Shown: positions 1-5,453 of the stretch, piece after piece
How the letters are laid out: each line of letters begins with the position of its first letter
Numbering within the stretch: the stretch's first letter is position 1
Source: Promethearchaeota archaeon
Lineage (GTDB): Archaea > Asgardarchaeota > Lokiarchaeia > Sigynarchaeales > SOKP01
DNA: 7,930 nt
Direction of reading: 5' to 3'
NCBI GenBank assembly: GCA_019058515.1
Contig: JAHPYY010000178.1
Coordinates: 1-7,930 of the forward strand
Notes under the pieces: generated by a model
Databases searched by the model: none
What the model saw: only the letters and a program-made list of their open reading frames with translations
Told to the model about the DNA's origin: nothing
Program-made: the position numbers and the translations under genes

Positions 1-307
1 GAATGTAGTTAACAAGACGAAGAAGAGGGGTGACTATTGCCAAAACGAGAATTATTATCGTGTAATAGATAATTTGAGAAATTTGGCCTGCGATAAATTC
101 TGATAATGCAAAACCAATATATACATATATTAGGGAATTAATATTCGAAGCGAGTATTGTAGTAAAAAATACAACACCTATTATGATCTTATTCGAACCG
201 TGAAAAAGATGCGATAAAATCCAGCTTCTTACTCCTTTTTTCCTTGCCTTAGCAAACGAATCTTTTGTGGATGAAAATTCGGCAAGGTCGATAGTCTCGA
301 TATCCAT
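1..307 (-). CDS. ABC exporter, N-terminal fragment (transmembrane domain), runs off left edge
   Basis: Reading the minus strand from the ATG at 307 gives 102 codons without a stop up to the edge. The protein starts MDIETIDLAEF, has a basic cytosolic stretch (KARKKGVRSW), then SWILSHLFHGSNK leading into a hydrophobic helix (about residues 41-63), a short loop with GQISQ, and a second helix (about 80-97). A 'SW-LLSHL' lead-in followed by a helix pair is typical of the type 1 exporter membrane domain (MsbA/multidrug family), in which a C-terminal ATPase would follow outside the window. Its substrate cannot be inferred. The ATG at 307 is the only normal start after an upstream in-frame TAA, and TTTAAGGATA lies about 28 bp upstream as a plausible TATA box. 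It is divergent from the acetyltransferase at 417. The family call rests on the N-terminal fragment only. Confidence 0.72.
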   Translation of the reverse strand, partial: MDIETIDLAEFSSTKDSFAKARKKGVRSWILSHLFHGSNKIIIGVVFFTTILASNINSLIYVYIGFALSEFIAGQISQIIYYTIIILVLAIVTPLLRLVNYI

Positions 308-416
308 ATGTGATATAAAAATAAGAGCAATATCCTTAAAGAAGTTTTTACATTTACCTTATAATATGTTATCAAACTTATCCAAAAAAAGAGTAAATCA
401 TTTCCCTTAATAGAAT

Positions 417-911
417 ATGAACATAACAATTAGAAAAGCCACGGTCCAAGATGCCGAAGGAATTTCTAAAATTTGGGAAATAATATGCTCAGAAAGAGGC
501 CATAGCGCAGTAAGCAAGCCTTTTACAATTACGCAAGAGAGAGCCTACATTTCCTCCCTTTCGGAAGACGAGGCTATGTTTGTGGCTAAAATTTCAGATC
601 GCATCATGGGATTTCAATCCATTGATAAATGGGAGAAATACACGGACTCGTTCGACCATGTAGGTGTACTTGGAACATTTATTATTCCCAAATATAGGAG
701 TAAAAAGGTAGGGATCTTATTATCTGAACACACCTTTAAATTCGCACGAGAACACGGATACGAAAAATTAGTAATATATGTTAGGGCAAACAATTTGGGA
801 GCTCAAGGATTCTACAAGAAGTTGGGTTTTGTCGAGAAAGGAAGATTATCCAAACAAGTTAAGATCGATAACCAATACTTCGATGAAGTGTTTATGGAGC
901 TGTTTCTTTAA
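417..911 (+). CDS. GNAT family N-acetyltransferase
   Basis: This 164-residue protein spans one complete GNAT domain, predicted to move an acetyl group from acetyl-CoA to an amine; the substrate is unknown. The start MNITIRKATVQDAEGI is the usual first strand and helix. Motif A lies around residues 83-107 (VLGTFIIPKYRSKKVGILL), where the acetyl-CoA pyrophosphate loop normally reads R/Q-x-x-G-x-G; here it is R94-S-K-K-V-G99, so the first glycine is replaced by lysine. Motif B is clear at 124-138 (ANNLGAQGFYKKLGF), with N126, A129, Y133 and the LGF turn. The fold resembles RimI and phosphinothricin acetyltransferase-like enzymes, but I would not assign either. No Shine-Dalgarno is seen; TTATAATATG at about 361-370 may be the promoter. 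It is a single gene ending in a T-rich terminator. Confidence 0.88.
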   Translation: MNITIRKATVQDAEGISKIWEIICSERGHSAVSKPFTITQERAYISSLSEDEAMFVAKISDRIMGFQSIDKWEKYTDSFDHVGVLGTFIIPKYRSKKVGILLSEHTFKFAREHGYEKLVIYVRANNLGAQGFYKKLGFVEKGRLSKQVKIDNQYFDEVFMELFL

Positions 912-950
912 TTGAATCTTATTTACAGAGAAAAAATATGATGAGGCAAG

Positions 951-968
951 TTTTATTCTTTTTTTTTT
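951..968 (+). terminator. T-rich terminator after the acetyltransferase
   Basis: A TTTTATTC stretch runs into ten consecutive T bases at 959-968, starting 39 bases after the acetyltransferase stop. Archaeal RNA polymerase terminates on U-rich tracts without needing a hairpin, so this is the likely 3' end. It also separates the gene from the convergent DUF4260 gene on the other strand. Confidence 0.55.
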
Positions 969-977
969 AAAGTTAAT

Positions 978-1373
978 TTACAACCGTTTCAGGTGTGTAT
1001 CTTTAAAGTCGGAGGGATATTTAAGTCCATATCCCATCATCCTGTCTAAGCTAATATGTCCTAACCAAATTATACTAATTTGTAAAATTAAGGGGATATT
1101 TAAACTTAAACCAATCAAACTTAGGATTACTAGCCATATGTATATATGGCCAAAATTATAAATCGTGCTTCCCTAATTTGAGTTTTTTAAATATCCTAAC
1201 ATGAACACATCCGGAGCTAGAATTAAGACAATAAATAAAATCCAATTACCATTTATAAGGATAAAGTAAAGTATTGAGAAAATAAAAATCGCTGTATTTT
1301 CTAAGATTAGAAGTAATCTTACTCTGCTTAACTCGTTTAATCTCTACTTCAATCTACCATTCGAATCAGTCAT
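978..1373 (-). pseudogene. DUF4260 family membrane protein with two in-frame TAG codons
   Basis: Reading from the ATG at 1373 to the TAA at 978-980 gives 131 codons in one unbroken register, interrupted only by TAG at codon 10 (1344-1346) and codon 67 (1173-1175). The product is a small polytopic membrane protein matching DUF4260 (PF14079, from memory). Its first helix is about 20-40, then LAPDVFMLGYL (52-62), IYNFGHIY (71-78), and the diagnostic end GHISLDRMMGYGLKYP (105-120) and FKDTHLKRL (123-131). The function of the family is unknown. There is no ATG, GTG or TTG between the first TAG and the conserved domain, and a well-placed promoter points to the ATG at 1373, so codon 10 would be translated. 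At codon 67 relatives usually carry a hydrophobic residue before Gly, so TTG to TAG is a simple origin. It may be a nonsense pseudogene or a live gene using TAG as sense; I cannot decide from one window. Confidence 0.8.
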
Positions 1374-1395
1374 ATATAATTTAACAAACACAAGT

Positions 1396-1406
1396 TATTA
1401 ATACTT
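1396..1406 (-). promoter_or_regulatory. TATA/BRE-like promoter for the DUF4260 gene
   Basis: On the minus strand AAG is followed by TATTAATA (1403-1396), centred about 26 bp upstream of the ATG at 1373. That spacing would start the transcript at or next to the start codon, as in leaderless archaeal mRNAs. It resembles the boxes ahead of the genes at 3941, 7032 and 7378. Confidence 0.45.
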
Positions 1407-1494
1407 AATATTCTAAATTATTAGTTTTTAAATTAGGTACATGCGATTAGCTAAACCTTGAATTAAGGATATAAGAAAGGAATTGGACTGAAAA

Positions 1495-2460
1495 TTAAAC
1501 AGTTAATTCTTTAAGTTTTAACTCAATCGTTCTTGCGATTTCGTTGTCTTTTAACTGATTAGCTATCTCGAGTAAAAGGGTAAAATAAGTTTTTGCCACT
1601 TCTGAATCTAGTTCCTCTAAGATTTCTTCACCTCTTCGAAAAATTAGAACCCTTAACGCTTCAAGGCGCCCAACATTTATTGCTGCAGAGTAAGCTTTTA
1701 AAAAATAGTCTTTCGAGTTGCCACTATCGTTTTTAAGAAAATAGACAAACGCGACGGAAAAATACGCAAACTGTAAGGAAAAATCAAATCCAATTTCTTC
1801 TCTCAACTCCATTGATTTGATGAAATAATCTAAACCCTTTTCAAGGTCATCCTTAACAAACGCGTAATATCCCCCTAGGTGTCTATAGAAATAAGATTGT
1901 TCTAATTTATAACCTCCTTCTATAGTTATGTCTAATCCTTTTTGATAATACTCGAGTGCTGTTAACTTATCGTTGTCGTCAGAATCTTTTTTGTTATCGT
2001 GAAATAATCCTAAATGAAAATACGATTTGGATAAACCAAGTTTATCGTCAAGCCGAGTTCTAATAGAGAGAGCATTGTTAAAATGAAGTAAAGCGTCGTT
2101 AAAATCTCCTTCTAGAAGACCCTCCCGGTAAATGCAATCTCCAATAAGATCGATCGCGTTTGCTTTTAAATCCCTTCTGTTTGACAACTCCGCAAGCGTT
2201 TGAGCTTTTTCAAGCATATTGATCTCTTCTTCGTAATTAAACTCTTTAAGGAATTTATGATCCATTCGAATTTGAGCAAATTGAATAAGAACATTAGCTT
2301 TTTCTTCATTCTTTATCTCAGGTAAATCTAATAATGGTTCAATAGAATTAAAGAGCAAAGAAGCATTATCAAACCTACCTTTGTAGCGATAAACTTCAAT
2401 GATCTTACATATCACATTAGTAAAATCGGTAAAAATTTCTTCAAGTACATTGTTTACCAT
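1495..2460 (-). CDS. Tetratricopeptide repeat (TPR) protein
   Basis: This 321-residue protein is almost entirely helical and soluble, with no signal peptide and no visible enzyme or DNA-binding domain. TPR-like helix pairs can be read at about 98-136 (DLIGDCIYREG, then NDALLHFNNALSI), 143-182 (SYFHLGLFHDN, then ALEYYQKGLDI), 187-225 (FYRHLGGYYAFVKD, then GLDYFIKSMELREEIG) and 229-263 (AYFSVAFVYFLKN, then SKDYFLKAYSAA), with more degenerate helices on both sides. Such arrays are protein-binding scaffolds; the partner is unknown. Signal-transduction regulators often carry similar arrays, but the usual extra effector domain is missing, so it could be a stand-alone adaptor. A GGTG eight bases before the ATG may be a weak ribosome site. 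It is divergent from the surface-protein gene at 2632 and lies downstream of no obvious partner. Confidence 0.82.
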   Translation of the reverse strand: MVNNVLEEIFTDFTNVICKIIEVYRYKGRFDNASLLFNSIEPLLDLPEIKNEEKANVLIQFAQIRMDHKFLKEFNYEEEINMLEKAQTLAELSNRRDLKANAIDLIGDCIYREGLLEGDFNDALLHFNNALSIRTRLDDKLGLSKSYFHLGLFHDNKKDSDDNDKLTALEYYQKGLDITIEGGYKLEQSYFYRHLGGYYAFVKDDLEKGLDYFIKSMELREEIGFDFSLQFAYFSVAFVYFLKNDSGNSKDYFLKAYSAAINVGRLEALRVLIFRRGEEILEELDSEVAKTYFTLLLEIANQLKDNEIARTIELKLKELTV

Positions 2461-2631
2461 AAATAAACACCAATCAATACATAACTAAAAACTTAAGGAA
2501 GAGATCGTTATTAATAGGTTTAGCTGTAGTACTTAACATAAAGTTTAAACAAATGATGAAGTTACCGTAATAGTAATTTTACGACAAAAAGGCATATTAG
2601 TTGAAAATTCATTAATTTATTTTATATTCAA

Positions 2632-3438
2632 ATGATATTCAAAACTCAGTTATATTCATTGTTCTTAGTCTTATTTGGGTTCTCAGCTTTTTTAAATCCA
2701 TATTTAATTTCCAGTACGAATACCTCTATTCCTGAAATCTATTATCAAGGTTTCAATTTGGGGTCATCAACTTTTACTTATAATGTAACTTCCTTTGATT
2801 CACCGATATATTTTCGAGCTCCAAGCCGACACACTTTTGGTTCTTATATTATCAATGCTATTGTACCTGAAGGGGGTCAAATCATACTAAACCTTCTAAG
2901 TTTTTCTACATATTTAAGCTGGAAACCCACTTTCTCAGACATAGCACCGTGTTTTAATCTCACTTTTGTCGGTAATTCTTCCTATTATGATGTGGAAAAT
3001 ATCATATTGGGATTAATTTTTGGGTGTGGATATAACAACTTTTATCCAGGTTTTATTATTCCTGCAAATAATTTGACCGGTGTTGAGGAAGAAGCAGTTA
3101 GGAACGCTAAGTCGCTGAGAGATTGGTACATTGAGGGTTATGCGTATGTTGAAGAATTCGTTTCAATGCTAAAAATTGGTTTTGTCTCTATAGATTTTTA
3201 TCATAATATAACCATGACCTATGACAAGCAAACGGGCATTTTAGTTCATTTCTGTAGGTATAACAATGAATCCTTAAATCCTAATTTTGAATTTTTTCTT
3301 GATGGTTATCACTTTGATTATCAATATCCAATAATAATTAGCTCTTATAATTCCATTCTTCTGCTTAGTATTACCTTAATTATGTCATTGATATACGTAC
3401 ACATGATTGGACACCAAGTCAGGAAAATACAAAGATAA
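2632..3438 (+). CDS. Membrane-anchored extracytoplasmic protein, probably glycosylated; family unknown
   Basis: I do not recognise a family for this 268-residue protein, but its topology is clear. Residues 7-26 (LYSLFLVLFGFSAFLNPYLI) form a signal peptide or signal anchor, about 205 residues should lie outside the cell, and a C-terminal helix at about 233-257 (IIISSYNSILLLSITLIM) precedes a basic tail, HQVRKIQR, which should face the cytosol. The ectodomain is rich in Tyr, Phe and Asn and contains seven N-x-S/T sequons (N30, N51, N109, N115, N147, N192, N212), suggesting N-glycosylation. Three cysteines (C107, C132, C208) leave no full pairing. It is preceded by AT-rich DNA (ATTAATTTA near 2610-2618) that could hold a promoter. 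It is divergent from the TPR gene and stands alone, so its neighbours give no clue to its role. Confidence 0.75.
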   Translation: MIFKTQLYSLFLVLFGFSAFLNPYLISSTNTSIPEIYYQGFNLGSSTFTYNVTSFDSPIYFRAPSRHTFGSYIINAIVPEGGQIILNLLSFSTYLSWKPTFSDIAPCFNLTFVGNSSYYDVENIILGLIFGCGYNNFYPGFIIPANNLTGVEEEAVRNAKSLRDWYIEGYAYVEEFVSMLKIGFVSIDFYHNITMTYDKQTGILVHFCRYNNESLNPNFEFFLDGYHFDYQYPIIISSYNSILLLSITLIMSLIYVHMIGHQVRKIQR

Positions 3439-3573
3439 ACTCGCAATTGAACTTCGGTGCACAAATTGATCCCCTCAACGACCGTCGTAACAGCGTTAAT
3501 TCTTCAGTTAATTATTTATAAAAATAACATTTAAATTTATAAAATATTCAATTACAATAAAGTATTTGACAAA
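3439..3573 (+). promoter_or_regulatory. Intergenic region with probable promoter of the zinc-finger gene
   Basis: No coding frame is supported here. The right half is very AT-rich, with ATTTAAATTTATAAAATATT around 3528-3547, whose TATA-like core (about 3535-3546) lies roughly 33 bp before the ATG at 3574. No T-run terminator for the surface-protein gene is visible just after its stop. Confidence 0.3.
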
Positions 3574-3827
3574 ATGAGGAGATTTAGAAGATTTTTCGAA
3601 TAGAAGAAGCTCCCAGCAATACCACAAATTGTAGTTGGTGTAAAGAAGTTATTAAGAAAGGTTCGATTAGACTTAGATTTGCCCCACCTAAAGGATATAA
3701 TTTTTATTGGCATCAAGATTGCGGGATCAAATATTTAGAAGGGCTAATAATTATACTAAAAAATGGCGAAAGAGGTCCTATTAACCGAGAAGAAGCAGAA
3801 AGAGCTCGAAGAGAAGCAGGGATATGA
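3574..3827 (+). CDS. Small PARP-type zinc-finger protein, apparent one-base frameshift near the start
   Basis: From 3588 to the TGA at 3825-3827 a frame encodes a compact zinc finger but has no ATG, GTG or TTG before the finger. An ATG at 3574 in another frame reads MRRFRRFF and joins this frame exactly if one T is added to the T5 run at 3592-3596. The joined protein has 84 residues: MRRFRRFFRIEEAPSN, then C20-S-W-C23, KEVIKKGSIRLRF, and W46-H47-Q-D-C50. This C-x2-C...H-x2-C spacing, with 'I-KGS-RL' after the first pair and 'WH--C' at the end, matches the zf-PARP fold (DNA-break binding in PARP-1 and DNA ligase III), with a shorter loop. The tail (NREEAERARREAGI) is a charged helix. DNA binding is inferred. 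Alternatives are an ATT start at 3591 or a recently broken gene. T-rich terminators follow. Confidence 0.68.
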
Positions 3828-3876
3828 TTTCATCTTGGATTTATAGCATTTTACTAAACTTACTTGTTTCTTTCTT

Positions 3877-3902
3877 ATACAATTTTTATCTTCCTTTTTT
3901 TT
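3877..3902 (+). terminator. T-rich terminator after the zinc-finger gene
   Basis: Successive T tracts end in eight T bases at 3895-3902, about 50-75 bases after the zinc-finger stop and just before the promoter of the next gene. U-tract termination is expected in archaea. Confidence 0.4.
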
Positions 3903-3905
3903 AGT

Positions 3906-3919
3906 AAAGTATTTTTAAT
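3906..3919 (+). promoter_or_regulatory. TATA/BRE-like promoter for the DUF6125 gene
   Basis: AAAG followed by TATTTTTAAT is centred about 26 bp upstream of the ATG at 3941 but only about 14 bp upstream of the ATG at 3929. If it is a real TATA box the transcript would begin near 3941, favouring that ATG as the start. The same AAAG plus AT-box arrangement precedes the genes at 7032 and 7378. Confidence 0.42.
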
Positions 3920-3940
3920 CTAATAATTATGATACAAACT

Positions 3941-4468
3941 ATGGAAGATACTCTTTTTGAACATCTTGATAAGGTTCAATTGAAAGAACTACTCGTTAAA
4001 TGTTGGATGACTCATGACGGCTCTTGGTTTTACAGTTGCGTTCAAGATTTCGGTATTAAAGCGGCTAATAAACTAAACAAAGCAGCAATTAAAAACCTCG
4101 CTCCGATTGAAATGAACAGAATAAAGAAAGCTTTAGGTTGGGAAAAAGAAAAAATAAGAACATTTGAGCAAGTAAAATCCTTTATTAATAATGGTTTTAG
4201 CATATTAAAAGGTGATTTTATGGATTTTGAGTATACTTTTCCAGAAAAAAATCGTATGCATTGGGAAATGAACAAATGTTTTGCGTATAACGGCATGAAG
4301 ATGATAGGTGTTGAAAAACATTATGAATGTGGCGTTATTTATCGAGTTAGGTGTTGGTTAAATTCGCTGGGAATCAAACATAAAGTTGAGCCTGAAATTA
4401 GTAAATGCTTACTAAATTCTCGTGAAAAATGTTCTGGAGATATTATCATTTTTTTGAATGAAAGTTAG
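3941..4468 (+). CDS. DUF6125 family protein (L-2-amino-thiazoline-4-carboxylate hydrolase-like)
   Basis: The protein has 175 residues from this ATG, or 179 from the in-frame ATG at 3929; the later start is preferred because the promoter-like box sits 26 bp upstream of it. Numbered from 3929, it begins with a helix (LKELLVKCWMTHDGSWFY, 19-35), then VQDFGIKAANKLNKAAI (38-54), a cysteine-tyrosine-rich core with HWEMNKCFAYNGM (111-123), HYECGVIYRVRCWLNSLGI (131-149), and closing cysteines C160 and C168. This order, especially 'THDG-WF', 'FGI--AN-LN' and 'YECG', is what I recall for DUF6125, common in archaea and anaerobic bacteria and related to ATC hydrolases. The substrate is unknown and catalysis is not demonstrated; seven cysteines suggest metal or thiol chemistry. 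It ends in TAG, with 14 further codons before a TAA at 4511. It stands alone after the zinc-finger gene. Confidence 0.7.
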   Translation: MEDTLFEHLDKVQLKELLVKCWMTHDGSWFYSCVQDFGIKAANKLNKAAIKNLAPIEMNRIKKALGWEKEKIRTFEQVKSFINNGFSILKGDFMDFEYTFPEKNRMHWEMNKCFAYNGMKMIGVEKHYECGVIYRVRCWLNSLGIKHKVEPEISKCLLNSREKCSGDIIIFLNES

Positions 4469-4546
4469 ATAAATCGATATATGACTTGCTTAACTGGAAT
4501 TTTTAGGATTTAAGTGAAGCTAAAGTTTTTAGTAGAGAAACTTACT

Positions 4547-4971
4547 CTAATTTCTATTTTTCCTATTTATTAAATAAGTTGAGTATTCCAAATTATTTTC
4601 TAGGCAAGCTTCATTACAGAGCCGCATCCTACGCAGTTAAATGACTTTAATGGTTGTTTCCGTATAACAAAAGATATGACATCTATTGACATCTTACACG
4701 CGTCATTGCATTTTCCACATTCAATACATTTTGTTAATCCAGTTGTAATTTATTGTCCCACACATCTTCCAATAATTCCTAATAATGTACCAGCAGGACA
4801 ATAATAGCAATAACTTCGCGAACCTATTAATATCCACCCAATAAGCATTAAATATATCTCAAAAATGAGGTACATTATATAGTCACAGAATATGGCATTG
4901 CCAATTTGCAAGGAAAAACAACGCGAGAACGAGCTAATCTATTAATTATTATTACGCACCCAAATTTTCAT
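4547..4971 (-). pseudogene. Decayed 4Fe-4S membrane protein (NapH/CcoG-like, Fer4_5 and ferredoxin domains)
   Basis: Minus-strand translation recovers a membrane helix and two iron-sulfur motifs in pieces. An in-frame ATG at 4875 leads into MYLIFEIYLMLIGWILIGS (helix), then SYCYYCPAGTLLGIIG, the turn seen in NapH-like proteins. A TAA at 4750-4752 (CAA TAA ATT, probably once AAA) interrupts before TKCIECGKCNDACKMSIDV, a C-x2-C-x2-C-x3-C cluster motif. A second motif, NCVGCGS, continues only after a one-base shift near 4618 as CNEACLENN and ends at TAG (4547-4549). The N-terminus is unclear: MKIWVRNN at 4971 and NRLARSRVVFP lie in different frames. Intact relatives pass electrons at the membrane. 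At least one nonsense codon and one non-homopolymer frameshift make this a probable pseudogene. It follows the aconitase X operon on the same strand, but a T-tract terminator lies between. Confidence 0.72.
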
Positions 4972-4993
4972 GATAAACTCAGAGAATACTGAG

Positions 4994-5001
4994 AAAAAAA
5001 A
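4994..5001 (-). terminator. T-tract terminator after the aconitase X operon
   Basis: Eight T bases on the minus strand begin 11 bases past the small-subunit stop. A small inverted repeat (CTCAG/CTGAG with a six-base loop, 4979-4994) lies immediately beyond. A U-tract stop here would separate the operon from the decayed Fe-S gene. Confidence 0.45.
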
Positions 5002-5012
5002 TTTATTTAAAA

Positions 5013-5453
5013 TTATAATATTTCAACGCTTCCCTCATTACCATTAACTCTAAGCATTTTACCGTTTTCGATTTTTTCTAATTCTGAAAAATCAATTTGA
5101 TCGACTATTGGAAACTTTATATCAAAAAAAACATCTGCTGCTACTGCTCCTGAACTCATTAATGGTTCCCCTTCCTGACAAACAATTGCTTTTGGTCCAA
5201 TTTTACGCACGATCGTTTCAAGCAGTACAAAACCTAAGGTAGTCGTACCAATTGGAATTGGGAATATCAACACTTTATCTTTTACATCTTTTTTATAGAG
5301 TTCGTGAGTTCTATCGGCCACTTTCAGTTTTCTAGTTTTGGATATTAACGGTAATGAGAATGCAGCCGTAATACTAAAGGGTTGTTTAGTAACGATGGCT
5401 TCCCCCTCTACAATACCTTTACTTAATGCTCTCCCGTTTAACTTCTTACCCAT
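5013..5453 (-). CDS. Aconitase X swivel (small) subunit, DUF126; phosphomevalonate dehydratase small-subunit-like
   Basis: This 146-residue protein is the swivelling domain that docks on the large subunit to complete a dehydratase active site; in archaea the best-known pair is phosphomevalonate dehydratase of the modified mevalonate pathway. Family features are GRALSKGIVEGEAIVTKQP (7-25), DRTHELY (47-53), KVLIFPIPIGTTTLGFVLLE (60-79), GPKAIVCQEGEPLMSSGAVA (86-105) and FPIVDQID (114-121). The family's glycine-serine motif, as I recall P-x-x-x-G-S with the catalytic serine, reads P65-I-P-I-G69-T70 here, so Ser is replaced by Thr and the usual Arg before Gly is Ile. That divergence makes a different substrate or reduced activity possible. 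It overlaps the large subunit by eight bases and has a strong GGAGG site upstream, so equal production of both subunits is expected. Confidence 0.85.
   Translation of the reverse strand: MGKKLNGRALSKGIVEGEAIVTKQPFSITAAFSLPLISKTRKLKVADRTHELYKKDVKDKVLIFPIPIGTTTLGFVLLETIVRKIGPKAIVCQEGEPLMSSGAVAADVFFDIKFPIVDQIDFSELEKIENGKMLRVNGNEGSVEIL

Noticed and set aside
229..429. 66-codon minus-strand open frame
   Set aside because: It overlaps the start of the ABC exporter in another frame on the same strand and the 5' end of the acetyltransferase, and its product has no domain-like features.
1133..1150. GCCATAT/ATATGGC inverted repeat as an operator or terminator hairpin
   Set aside because: It lies inside the DUF4260 frame, where it encodes the conserved GHIYIW stretch, so the symmetry is explained by coding.
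3655..3670. GGTTCGATT as a tRNA T-loop
   Set aside because: No acceptor stem, anticodon arm or CCA context surrounds it, and it lies within the zinc-finger coding frame.
4042..4296. 84-codon minus-strand open frame
   Set aside because: It is antisense to the DUF6125 gene, whose forward frame has clear family motifs and its own promoter.
3574..4468. Zinc finger and DUF6125 genes as a new two-gene system
   Set aside because: A terminator and a separate promoter lie between them and no functional link is visible, so adjacency alone does not support a system.
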